Shown here: positions 23,326 to 32,692 of the stretch, piece after piece | Layout of the letters: every line of letters starts with the position of its first letter | Position numbering within the stretch: the stretch's first letter is position 1 | From: an uncultured Clostridia bacterium | GTDB lineage: Bacteria; Bacillota; Clostridia; Oscillospirales; Oscillospiraceae | Assembly (NCBI GenBank): GCA_946412355.1 | Contig: CAMKGX010000017.1 | Span: forward strand, 1-33,461 | DNA: 33,461 nucleotides | Reading direction: 5' to 3' | Program-made: the position numbers and the translations under genes | The notes under the pieces: generated by a model | Seen by the model: only the letters and a program-made list of their open reading frames with translations | Database searches by the model: none | Told to the model about the DNA's origin: nothing

Positions 23326-24066
23326 TTACGCGGCGTCGTCCACGGTGTCGATGACCGCTTCCTCCACCCGGCCGTCGGTGACCACGTCGGTGATGTCGTC
23401 ACGGTTTGCGCAGAACTTGCACAGGCGGGTACGGCCAGCGGCGATGGCCTGGTCCACGCTGCCGTAGGTCAGCTCCTCGGTGCGGTTCAGGGCCTGGCAG
23501 TCGTCATGGGTGTGGTACACCTTGCCGAAGCGGGACCAGTAGACGGTGCCGTCGATGGCGTTGATGGCCGCAGTCTGCTCCTCCAGAGACACGGGGTTGA
23601 AGTCGTAGCTGGCCACGCCGCCGATGAGCAGGGCGATGATGGCCGCCACCACGGCGATGACCTTGGTCTTCTTGTCCAGGTCCTTGTTGGTGAGCATGAT
23701 GACAATGATGGGCACGAAGGCGATGCAGGCCACCACCACGCCCATGTTGTTCCACAGCCAAAAGGTGAAGGCGTTCTTACGGGAGGCGGGGCGGATGTGG
23801 TTGGCCTTCTTCCACAGCTGGGAGCCGATGATGACGCACACCAGGTCCAGGCCCAGGAACACCAGCAGCTGGGTCATCTGGGACATGAACTTCAAATCCA
23901 CCTTGCCCAGCACCACCAGCAGCGCCAGCACCTCAAAACCGATGGCCAGCAGCCACAGGATGATGGCGCCGGCCCGGAGGCCGCCGGCGTTGCCCACGGG
24001 CTTGGCGGGCTTCATGGGGGCCGCGCCCTCGGCGGCTACCAGTTTCTTTTTCTTCGTTTCAGCCAT
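23326..24066 (-). CDS. Four-helix membrane protein with C-terminal Cys/His motif
   Basis: 246 residues from the ATG at 24066, with AAGGAGA upstream. A basic N-terminus is followed by four likely membrane segments (about 33-54, 66-82, 105-126, 136-152). The C-terminal soluble part from 160 has YHTHDDC (His185, His187, Cys190) and LCKFC (Cys216, Cys219) around a GSVDQAIAAGR segment. This H-x-x-C...C-x-x-C pattern resembles short metal-binding modules found at the ends of nuclease and membrane proteins. The function is not recognised. It has its own promoter, divergent from the lar operon. Confidence 0.82.
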   Translation of the reverse strand: MAETKKKKLVAAEGAAPMKPAKPVGNAGGLRAGAIILWLLAIGFEVLALLVVLGKVDLKFMSQMTQLLVFLGLDLVCVIIGSQLWKKANHIRPASRKNAFTFWLWNNMGVVVACIAFVPIIVIMLTNKDLDKKTKVIAVVAAIIALLIGGVASYDFNPVSLEEQTAAINAIDGTVYWSRFGKVYHTHDDCQALNRTEELTYGSVDQAIAAGRTRLCKFCANRDDITDVVTDGRVEEAVIDTVDDAA

Positions 24067-24120
24067 AATCAATTCTCTCCTTTTTCCAAAACCCGGCTGG
24101 CCGGGTCGGTCTTCCCCTCC

Positions 24121-24149
24121 ATTATAGGCGATTTTCGCCTCCGGCACAA
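24121..24149 (-). promoter_or_regulatory. Promoter of the membrane protein gene
   Basis: On the minus strand, -35 TTGTGC (24144-24149), 17 bp, -10 TATAAT (24121-24126). The spacer holds the palindrome AGGCGA-TTT-TCGCCT (24126-24140), a possible operator. Confidence 0.6.
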
Positions 24150-24184
24150 GGCCATTTTGCGAAAAACGGCCCTCTTTTCCCGCC

Positions 24185-24213
24185 TTGACCTTTGGACAAA
24201 TGTTTTTTATAAT
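24185..24213 (+). promoter_or_regulatory. Promoter of the DUF937-larEBC operon
   Basis: -35 TTGACC (24185-24190), 17 bp, -10 TATAAT (24208-24213), near consensus. Transcription would start near 24220, 30 bases before the ATG. Confidence 0.85.
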
Positions 24214-24249
24214 GGCATTACTGAAAATTTACGTCAGGAGGCTATCAAA

Positions 24250-24867
24250 ATGGATCAGAAGACTTTGGTGAATACCCTCATGGGCGATCAAGCCCTGGAA
24301 AGCGTCAGCCGCATGTCCGGCGCGTCCACGCAGCAGGTGCAGCAGGTGCTGTCCGCCGCGCTGCCCTCCCTGCTCCAGGGGGCCCGGCAGCAGGTGGGCA
24401 ACAGCGGCTTTGCCGCCGCCCTGACCGACCACGCCAAGGACGACACCGCCGACCTGGGCGGCTTTTTCTCCCACGTGGACATGACCGACGGCGGCAAGAT
24501 CGTGGGCCACCTCCTGGGCGACCAGGCCGCGGACACCGCCGAGGAGGCGGCGGAGCGGGCCGGACTCTCCACCGCCCAGACGGCGAAAATCATCGCCCTG
24601 GCCGCTCCCCTGCTGATGAGCCTGCTGGGCCAGCAGTCCTCCCAGAGCAGCAGCGGCACCGCCGGCCTCACCTCCCTGCTGGGCGGCCTGCTGGGGGGCA
24701 GCTCCGGCAGCGGCAGCAACACCGCCGGCGCATTGGGCGGCGTGCTGCTGAACCTGCTGGGCAGCCAGACCCAGACCACCTCCACCGGCAAGAAAAAGAA
24801 GAAAAAGCCCACCCAGTCCAACCAGTCCGCCGACCTGCTGGGCAGCTTCCTGGATTTGCTGAAATGA
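24250..24867 (+). CDS. DUF937-domain protein
   Basis: 205 residues from ATG 24250, with GGAGG upstream; the frame is open much further 5' but crosses both promoters. Helical repeats typical of DUF937 are visible, with SLLQGARQQ early, a VGHLLGDQA segment and AAPLLMSLLGQQ near 125. A low-complexity Gly/Ser/Leu region follows, then a KKKKKK block and a C-terminal DLLGSFLDLLK. No catalytic motif is seen. It overlaps larE by 4 bases, so it is translated together with the lar genes, though no functional link to nickel is known to me. Confidence 0.87.
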   Translation: MDQKTLVNTLMGDQALESVSRMSGASTQQVQQVLSAALPSLLQGARQQVGNSGFAAALTDHAKDDTADLGGFFSHVDMTDGGKIVGHLLGDQAADTAEEAAERAGLSTAQTAKIIALAAPLLMSLLGQQSSQSSSGTAGLTSLLGGLLGGSSGSGSNTAGALGGVLLNLLGSQTQTTSTGKKKKKKPTQSNQSADLLGSFLDLLK

Positions 24868-25631
24868 CAGCGGCCCAAAAACAGCAGCGGCTGCTGGATT
24901 GGCTCCGGGCACAGGGCAAGGTGGCGGTGGCCTTCTCCGGCGGCGTGGACTCGGCGTATCTCCTGTGGGCGGCGGCGGAGAGCGGTGCCGACGCGGCGGC
25001 CTACTATGTGTCCACCGCCTTTCAGCCCGCCTTTGAGGGGGAGGACGCCCGCCGGCTGTGCGCAGATTTGGGCGTGACCCTCCGCACGGTGGAAGTGGAC
25101 GTGCTGGGCTGCGGCGACGTGACGGAAAACGGCCCCCGGCGGTGCTACTTCTGCAAGCAGAAGCTGTTCACCGCCATGCAATCCGCCGCGGCGGCGGACG
25201 GCTTTCCCCTGCTGTGCGACGGCACCAACGGTTCCGACGACGCTGCCGACCGCCCCGGCATGGCGGCCCTGCGGGAGCTGCACGTGGTCTCCCCTCTCCG
25301 GGAGGCGGGGCTCACCAAGGCGGAGATTCGGGAATTATCCCGGGCCGCGGGGCTCTTTACCTGGGACAAGCCCGCCTACGCCTGTCTTGCCACCCGCATC
25401 CCCACCGGCACCGCCATCACGGCGGAGGATTTGCAGCGGACGGAGCGGGCGGAGAACTATCTGGCGTCTCTGGGCTTCCGGGATTTCCGGGTGCGGCTTT
25501 TCGGCGGCGGGGCCCGGATTCAATTACGGGAAAACCAATTTCCCCTGTTTATGCAGCACCGCGAGGCCATTGTCACCACGCTGCGGCAGTGGTATGACGC
25601 AGTGCTGCTGGATGGAGAGGTACGACCATGA
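24864..25631 (+). CDS. larE: LarE, ATP-dependent sacrificial sulfur transferase
   Basis: 255 residues. LarE adenylates pyridinium-3,5-biscarboxylic acid mononucleotide and gives it sulfur, making the thiolated precursor of the nickel-pincer nucleotide. The PP-loop ATP site is SGGVDSA at 25-31. CYFCK (Cys94, Cys97) lies in the pyrophosphatase fold. Cys174 in YACLATRIPTG corresponds to the sacrificial cysteine of the Lactobacillus plantarum enzyme. It overlaps the DUF937 gene and larB by 4 bases each. Confidence 0.94.
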   Translation: MTAAQKQQRLLDWLRAQGKVAVAFSGGVDSAYLLWAAAESGADAAAYYVSTAFQPAFEGEDARRLCADLGVTLRTVEVDVLGCGDVTENGPRRCYFCKQKLFTAMQSAAAADGFPLLCDGTNGSDDAADRPGMAALRELHVVSPLREAGLTKAEIRELSRAAGLFTWDKPAYACLATRIPTGTAITAEDLQRTERAENYLASLGFRDFRVRLFGGGARIQLRENQFPLFMQHREAIVTTLRQWYDAVLLDGEVRP

Positions 25632-26383
25632 ATCGTGATTTAGTGCAGCTTTTGCAGCAGGTGCGCAGTGGCGCGGTGTCGGTGGAGGACGCGGCGCTGC
25701 AGCTGAAAAAAGAGCCCTTTGTGGACCTGGACTACGCCAAGGTGGATTTGCACCGAAAGGTGCGGCAGGGGGCGGCGGAGGTGATTTACGGCGCCGGGAA
25801 GACGGTGGAACAGATCGCCGGCATCGTGGCTGCCCTGCGCCAAAACGGCCAGAAAACCGTGCTGATTACCCGGCTGGATGAGGCCAAGGCCGATGCTCTG
25901 GCGGACGTGCCGGAGCTTGTCTACTACCCCGCGGCCCGCATTGCCGTGGTGGGCCCCATCCCCGCTCCCGACGGCGCGGGCAAGGTGGTCATCGCCACCG
26001 GCGGCACCAGCGATATTCCCGTGGCGGAGGAGGCGGCACTCACCGCCCAAGTGATGGGCAACGAGGTGGTGCGGCTGTACGACGTGGGCGTGGCGGGGAT
26101 GCACCGGCTGCTGCACCACGTGGACGAGATTATGTCCGCCCGGGCCATCGTGGCGGTGGCGGGCATGGAGGGCGCGCTGGCCAGCGTCATCGGCGGTCTG
26201 GCGGACTGCCCGGTGATCGCCGTCCCCACGTCGGTGGGCTACGGCGCCGCCTTCGGCGGGGTCACCGCCCTGCTGAGCATGCTCAACTCCTGCGCCAGCG
26301 GCGTCAGCGTGGTGAACATTGACAACGGCTTCGGCGCCGGGTATCTGGCGGGCATGATCAACCATCCGGAGGGAACGAAATGA
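25628..26383 (+). CDS. larB: LarB, pyridinium dicarboxylate mononucleotide synthase
   Basis: 251 residues. LarB carboxylates nicotinic acid adenine dinucleotide and splits it to form P2CMN, the first step of nickel-pincer nucleotide synthesis. The C-terminal two thirds match the PurE-like fold: IATGGTSDIPVAEEAA, RLYDVGVAGMHRLL, VAVAGMEGALASVIGGL and PTSVGYGAAFGG. It overlaps larE and larC by 4 bases. Confidence 0.94.
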   Translation: MNRDLVQLLQQVRSGAVSVEDAALQLKKEPFVDLDYAKVDLHRKVRQGAAEVIYGAGKTVEQIAGIVAALRQNGQKTVLITRLDEAKADALADVPELVYYPAARIAVVGPIPAPDGAGKVVIATGGTSDIPVAEEAALTAQVMGNEVVRLYDVGVAGMHRLLHHVDEIMSARAIVAVAGMEGALASVIGGLADCPVIAVPTSVGYGAAFGGVTALLSMLNSCASGVSVVNIDNGFGAGYLAGMINHPEGTK

Positions 26384-27603
26384 GAACGCTGTATCTGGAC
26401 TGCGCCATGGGCGCGGCGGGGGATATGCTGTGCGCTGCCCTGCTGGGCCTGCTGCCCGACCCCCAAAAGGCGGTGGCGGAGCTGAACGCCATCGGCATCC
26501 CCGGCGTCACCATGGCGCTGGAGGCGGCGGAAAAGTGCGGCATCCGGGGGCACCATTTCCGGGTGACGGTCCACGGTGAGGAGGAGGATGAACACCTCCA
26601 CGACCACCATGACCATGACCATGACCACGACCACGGCCATCACCACCACACCACTGTGGCGGATATTGAACATCTGGTGCGGCACCACATGACGCTGCCC
26701 CCGGCGGTGGCGGAGAACGTGCTGGCGGTGTTCGGCGCCATCGCGGCAGCCGAGAGCCGGGTACACGGGCGGCCCATCGACCAGGTGCATTTCCATGAGG
26801 TGGGCACCATGGACGCCCTGGCGGACGTGACGGCGGCGTGCTGGCTGCTGCACAAGCTGTCGCCTGACAAGGTGGCGGCCTCCCCTGTCCACGTGGGCAG
26901 CGGCACGGTGCGCTGCGCCCACGGGGTGCTGCCGGTGCCGGCTCCCGCCACGGCGGAGCTGCTGCGGGGCGTGCCCATCTACGGCGGCGCCATCGAAGGG
27001 GAGCTGTGCACCCCCACCGGGGCGGCGCTGCTGGCCAATTTCGTCACCGATTTTGGCCCCCTGCCGCCCATGACCATGGACGCCGTGGGCTACGGCATGG
27101 GCAAAAAGGACTTCCCCCAGGCCAACTGCCTCCGGGCCATCCTGGGGGAGAGCGGGGGGAGCGGCGACACCGTGACGGCCCTCAGCTGCAACCTGGACGA
27201 CATGACCGCCGAGGACGTGGCCTTTGCCATGGAGCGGCTTTACGACGCTGGGGCGGTGGAGGCGTACACCGTGGCGGCCACCATGAAAAAGGGCCGGCCC
27301 GGCCTGGTGCTTCACGCCCTGTGCCGGCCCAGCGATGAACAGGCGGTGGCTTCCGCCATGCTGCGCCACACAGCCACCATCGGCGTCCGGCGCCAGACCA
27401 TGCAGCGCTACACCTTGCAGCGGGAGACCGGGGCCGTGACCACCCCCTGGGGGGACGTGGGCTACAAGCGCAGCCACGGCTACGGCGCGGAAAAGCGGAA
27501 ATGGGAGCACGATGACCTGGCCGCCATCGCCCGCCGGGAGGGCATGACCCTAAACGAAGTCCGCGCCGCCGCGGAAAAGGCGGAGGAAAACGGAAGAGAA
27601 TAA
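26380..27603 (+). CDS. larC: LarC, CTP-dependent nickel insertase, single uninterrupted frame
   Basis: 407 residues. LarC inserts nickel into the thiolated precursor to make the nickel-pincer nucleotide. The N-terminal LYLDCAMGAAGDML (4-17) and the C-terminal KRSHGYGAEKRKWEHDDL are family hallmarks. Residues 72-90 form a dense His/Asp stretch (HDHDHDHDHGHHHH region), a likely nickel store. In Lactobacillus plantarum LarC is made by a programmed frameshift joining LarC1 and LarC2; here both parts are in one frame with no break. A terminator follows 7 bases after the stop. Confidence 0.95.
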   Translation: MRTLYLDCAMGAAGDMLCAALLGLLPDPQKAVAELNAIGIPGVTMALEAAEKCGIRGHHFRVTVHGEEEDEHLHDHHDHDHDHDHGHHHHTTVADIEHLVRHHMTLPPAVAENVLAVFGAIAAAESRVHGRPIDQVHFHEVGTMDALADVTAACWLLHKLSPDKVAASPVHVGSGTVRCAHGVLPVPAPATAELLRGVPIYGGAIEGELCTPTGAALLANFVTDFGPLPPMTMDAVGYGMGKKDFPQANCLRAILGESGGSGDTVTALSCNLDDMTAEDVAFAMERLYDAGAVEAYTVAATMKKGRPGLVLHALCRPSDEQAVASAMLRHTATIGVRRQTMQRYTLQRETGAVTTPWGDVGYKRSHGYGAEKRKWEHDDLAAIARREGMTLNEVRAAAEKAEENGRE

Positions 27604-27610
27604 CATACGA

Positions 27611-27647
27611 AAAGCACCGCCGCCGGGAATCCCGGCGGCGGTGCTTT
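27611..27647 (+). terminator. Terminator of the lar operon
   Basis: AAAGCACCGCCGCCGGG (27611-27627) and CCCGGCGGCGGTGCTTT (27631-27647) form a perfect 17-bp stem around AAT. The T tract is short (TTT), but on both strands the stem ends in T. Confidence 0.85.
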
Positions 27648-27652
27648 CAGAT

Positions 27653-27683
27653 TGTCAAAAAACGGCATAGCCGTTTTTTGACA
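27653..27683. terminator. Second hairpin between convergent genes
   Basis: TGTCAAAAAACGGC (27653-27666) and GCCGTTTTTTGACA (27670-27683) form a perfect 14-bp stem with the loop ATA. It lies 3 bases past the stop of the GH13 gene on the minus strand and contains T runs on both strands. It shares its GGC-AYA-GCC tip with the hairpins at 9124-9154 and 12135-12149. Confidence 0.75.
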
Positions 27684-27686
27684 GGC

Positions 27687-29342
27687 TCACCCTTCATTTC
27701 CCTGGCCCAGCACTACGCTGGTCTGGCCCTCCAGGGTGAGGGTGGTGCCCTCCAGGGTGGCGCTGCCCAGGCCCACCCGGGCCCGGATGTCCGTAAAGGC
27801 CAGGTCGGTGGCGGCGGAGAGGTCCACGGTGACGGGGCTGCCGGAGGTGTTGTGCAGCACGCAGACGGTGGTGCCGTCATAGGTGGCGGTGAAGCCCCCC
27901 AGCTTGGTGCCCTCGAAGGTGAGGGCGTGGTACTCGCCCCGGGCGATGGCGGGGTTGGCGGCCCGGATCATCAGCAGGCGCTTATAGTGACTATACAGGC
28001 TGGCGGCGTCGCCCTTCTGGTCCGCCGCCGTCTGCTCCACCTGGCCGCCGCCGTAGTTGGCCCCCTCCGGGTCGGCCACGGTGTCGCCGTCGCCCCACAG
28101 CATAGCCAGGCGGCGGTTGGCGTCGGTGGCGGCGCCGCCCCGGGAGCCCCGCATACCCAGCTCCTCGCCGTAGTAGATAAAGGGCGAGCCGGGGGACAGG
28201 AGATAGAGATTGGCGGCCATCTGCATCCGCCCGCTGGCCACGGTGAGGAAGCCGGCGGCACGATCCATATCGTGGTTGGTGAGGAAAAGCACCGGCACGG
28301 CGTCAGAGCGAATCTTCTCCAATCGGCCGATGTATTTTTCAATGTAGGAGGTGAAGCGGTTCACGTCGCCGGCCTGGGCCGTCTCGGCAATGATGCCGTC
28401 GGACTGGGCGGCGGCGAAGTTGAAGCAGTTGGTGGAGGTGGTGTAGAGATTGGCGATGCCCTCGCTGTCCCACACCTCGGCCACGGTGTAGATGTCCGGC
28501 TTGATGGCCCGGAGCTGGGCCAGATACCAGTCCCAGAATTCTGCGGACTTCACGTTGTCGCCGAAATAGATGTACTTGGCGGCGTCGAAGCGGAAGCCGT
28601 CCACGCCCCGGTCCAGCCAGTACTTCGCCACGTCCACCATGGCCTGGCGGACGTCGGGGTTGTCATAGTTCAGCTCGGGCATGCTGCCGGAGAAGTTGCA
28701 CTCGTAATAGTCCTGGGTGCCCATGAGCTGGGCGTAGCCGCCGGCGGGGACGGGGTCGCCCTTGGTGTAGAAGCTGTAGAAATCATAATAGGGGTCGTCG
28801 GTCTTGCCGCCGAAATGGGCCTCCTTGAATTTGCTGAACCACTGGTTGCGGTCGCCGGTATGGTTGATGACCAGGTCGATGATCAGCTTCACGTTCCGCT
28901 GGTGGCACAGCTCCGCCAGCTCCACCAGGTCCTCCTCGGTGCCGAAGGCGGGGTCGATGGTATAGTAGTCGGTGACGTCGTACTTGTGGTAGGAGGGGGA
29001 GGCGAAGACGGGGGTCAGCCAGATGCCCTCCACCCCCAGGCTCAGGCCGGAGTTGGGGTCGCCGTCATTGAGGTAGTCCATGCGGTTGATGATACCCCGC
29101 AGGTCGCCTACACCGTCGCCGTCGGAGTCGGAAAAGGAGCCGACGAAAATCTGATAGAACACCCGGTTCTGGTCGTCGGACACGAAGTCGGTGTGGAGCT
29201 CTTCATCATTGATGGTGGCCTCGCCGCCGGAGGACAGGGGGTAGGCGCCGGTGGCGTCCAGGGGGGCGGATTTGCCGCAGCCGGCCACCATCAGGGCGCA
29301 CAGCGCGGCGGCGATCAGGATACAAAAGCGTTTCATAAGCAT
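27687..29342 (-). CDS. GH13 alpha-amylase-family lipoprotein
   Basis: 551 residues from ATG 29342. A signal peptide ends with the lipobox MVAGC (lipidated Cys22), so the enzyme sits on the outer face of the membrane. The catalytic barrel begins near residue 60 (VFYQIFVGSFSDSDGDGVGD). GH13 conserved regions: DLVINH at 156-161, GFRFDAAKY with nucleophile Asp253, AEVWDS with acid/base Glu289, and TNHD with Asp358. A small beta domain ends the protein. Enzymes of this type cut alpha-1,4 or alpha-1,6 links of starch-like glucans; the exact specificity is not clear from the motifs. It is monocistronic, convergent with larC and divergent from the galactanase operon. A start 6 bases downstream (MKRF) is also possible. 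Confidence 0.93.
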   Translation of the reverse strand: MLMKRFCILIAAALCALMVAGCGKSAPLDATGAYPLSSGGEATINDEELHTDFVSDDQNRVFYQIFVGSFSDSDGDGVGDLRGIINRMDYLNDGDPNSGLSLGVEGIWLTPVFASPSYHKYDVTDYYTIDPAFGTEEDLVELAELCHQRNVKLIIDLVINHTGDRNQWFSKFKEAHFGGKTDDPYYDFYSFYTKGDPVPAGGYAQLMGTQDYYECNFSGSMPELNYDNPDVRQAMVDVAKYWLDRGVDGFRFDAAKYIYFGDNVKSAEFWDWYLAQLRAIKPDIYTVAEVWDSEGIANLYTTSTNCFNFAAAQSDGIIAETAQAGDVNRFTSYIEKYIGRLEKIRSDAVPVLFLTNHDMDRAAGFLTVASGRMQMAANLYLLSPGSPFIYYGEELGMRGSRGGAATDANRRLAMLWGDGDTVADPEGANYGGGQVEQTAADQKGDAASLYSHYKRLLMIRAANPAIARGEYHALTFEGTKLGGFTATYDGTTVCVLHNTSGSPVTVDLSAATDLAFTDIRARVGLGSATLEGTTLTLEGQTSVVLGQGNEG

Positions 29343-29368
29343 TGACCTGCCTTTCTCCCATTTTTTCC

Positions 29369-29398
29369 ATACTACCCCATTTTCCGTTTTATTGTCAA
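29369..29398 (-). promoter_or_regulatory. Promoter of the GH13 gene
   Basis: On the minus strand, -35 TTGACA (29393-29398), 18 bp, -10 TAGTAT (29369-29374). Confidence 0.72.
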
Positions 29399-29420
29399 GC
29401 GCCACGGCGCGGAAAAGGCG

Positions 29421-29450
29421 TTGCGCGGCGGCGGGGAGCTGTGCTATAAT
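29421..29450 (+). promoter_or_regulatory. Promoter of the galactanase operon, apparently leaderless
   Basis: -35 TTGCGC (29421-29426), 18 bp, -10 TATAAT (29445-29450) with a TGC extension. The ATG at 29457 is only 6 bases after the -10, at the expected start of transcription. Confidence 0.65.
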
Positions 29451-29456
29451 GCCGCC

Positions 29457-29954
29457 ATGAAGCTATTACCGCTGTACAGCGCCGACGACTTGCCCGCGCT
29501 GAAAAAGAAATACCGGCTTTGGGCCGCCGCTGCCGCCGCCGTGGCGCTGGCAGGGGTGGGCCTTTGTGTTGCCTTCTGCTGCCAGGTGACGCCCCGGAAC
29601 GCCAATTTGATGGAGCTGCGGTGCGTGCTGACCTTCGCCGCGGCGGGGTGGGTGGACATCTATCTGGCCGCCTTCCGCCTGGGGGCGCTGCGCCACCAGC
29701 AGGAGCACACGCAGCGCATCCTGGCCCTGCCCCGGGCCACGGTACGGGGCAGCGTGACGCTGGACAAGAAGGACAGGCGCATCCCCCACAGCATCACCGT
29801 GCGGGCCGTGACGGTGCGGCAGGGGGAGAGCGTACACCGGCTGTGGATAGACAGCACCCGGCTGGCCCCCTTGCAGCAGGCCCTGGCGGCGGGGGACGTG
29901 CTGACGCTGGAGACGGCGGGGGGCTACGTCACCGCCGTGGAGGTGGCGCCATGA
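29457..29954 (+). CDS. Small membrane protein of unknown function
   Basis: 165 residues from ATG 29457. Two membrane segments are likely (about 22-43 and 52-70), followed by a soluble domain of about 90 residues with alternating beta-strand character (RGSVTLDKKDRRI, ITVRAVTVRQGESVHRLWI). There is no ribosome binding site before the ATG, and the -10 box ends 6 bases upstream, pointing to a leaderless mRNA. It overlaps the next gene by 4 bases. The family was not recognised. Confidence 0.78.
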   Translation: MKLLPLYSADDLPALKKKYRLWAAAAAAVALAGVGLCVAFCCQVTPRNANLMELRCVLTFAAAGWVDIYLAAFRLGALRHQQEHTQRILALPRATVRGSVTLDKKDRRIPHSITVRAVTVRQGESVHRLWIDSTRLAPLQQALAAGDVLTLETAGGYVTAVEVAP

Positions 29955-30487
29955 GAATTGTGAAAAACATCCTGTCCCAGCTCCACCTGTATCTACTGTG
30001 GCTGCTGGCGGCGGCCCTCCTCTGGGGCCTGGTATTCACCCGCATCACCGACGCGCCCATCGAGCAGAAGGTGACGGTGTTCATCGACGCCCCCTGCGAG
30101 GATCTGGCCCTGCGGGAGGCGCTGGAGCAGCACCGCCCGGAGGGCATCCGGATGATCTTCGTCCACCCCTTTACCTACGCCATGTTTGACGAGAGCACGC
30201 TGCTGAACGCAGATATTTATATTGTACCCGCCTCCCGGGTGGCGGAATACCGGGACTCCTTTGCCCCCGCCCCGGCGGCGCTGGGCACCGTGGCGGAAAA
30301 CGGCGGCATCACCGTGTACCACGACGGCCACGGCATCGCCCAAAACCTCATCGGCTACGGCGCCGAGGGCACGGAGGAGGACTACTATCTTTTTATGGGC
30401 GTACATTCCCGCCATGCGCTGTCTGTGAACGGCGTCGGTGACGACGCGGCGCTGCAGGTGGCGGCGGACTTGTTAGAAATGGAATAG
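29951..30487 (+). CDS. Membrane-anchored protein of unknown function
   Basis: 178 residues. One N-terminal membrane segment (about 11-30) leads to an outward domain of about 145 residues. Segments such as VTVFIDAPCEDLALREALEQ, ADIYIVPASRVAEY and YYLFMGVHSRH recall the alpha/beta lobes of solute-binding proteins, but too little is present to assign a family. ATGA overlap with the gene before and a 12-bp gap to the galactanase gene place it in the same operon. Confidence 0.8.
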   Translation: MRIVKNILSQLHLYLLWLLAAALLWGLVFTRITDAPIEQKVTVFIDAPCEDLALREALEQHRPEGIRMIFVHPFTYAMFDESTLLNADIYIVPASRVAEYRDSFAPAPAALGTVAENGGITVYHDGHGIAQNLIGYGAEGTEEDYYLFMGVHSRHALSVNGVGDDAALQVAADLLEME

Positions 30488-32464
<1,977 letters not shown>

Positions 32465-32476
32465 GATTATGAAGCA

Positions 32477-32507
32477 GGGCGGGCCTCTTGAGGGGGCCCG
32501 CCCATTT
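32477..32507 (+). terminator. Terminator of the galactanase operon
   Basis: GGGCGGGCC (32477-32485) and GGCCCGCCC (32495-32503) form a 9-bp stem, followed by ATTTT. It begins 12 bases after the galactanase stop. Confidence 0.82.
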
Positions 32508-32583
32508 TCTGCGTATTATACAATACTTTATTCACAATTTTTGCCATTTTTTACAAAACAACGGAGCCTGAAAATAAAAGTGA

Positions 32584-32612
32584 TGGACAAATTGCGAAAA
32601 CAGCGCTATAAT
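32584..32612 (+). promoter_or_regulatory. Promoter of the sugar-binding protein gene
   Basis: -35 TGGACA (32584-32589), 17 bp, -10 TATAAT (32607-32612). The leader of about 75 bases holds a CCGGCG...CGCCGG inverted repeat. Confidence 0.8.
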
Positions 32613-32692
32613 ACCCATGTTCACTGGGGATATCGCCCCGGGAGCAATACCGGCGTCACACGGCGCCGGACAAATCTTTAGGAGGATTTAAG

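Noticed and set aside
22223-23467. A 414-residue frame on the plus strand starting in repeat cluster 2.
   Set aside because: Its first part is repeat DNA and the rest is antisense to the SDR gene.
23233-24249. An upstream extension of the DUF937 protein by 339 residues.
   Set aside because: It is antisense to the membrane protein gene and crosses both promoters; the ATG at 24250 has a good ribosome binding site.
26380-27603. A programmed frameshift in larC.
   Set aside because: The frame is open through both the LarC1 and LarC2 parts, so no frameshift is needed.
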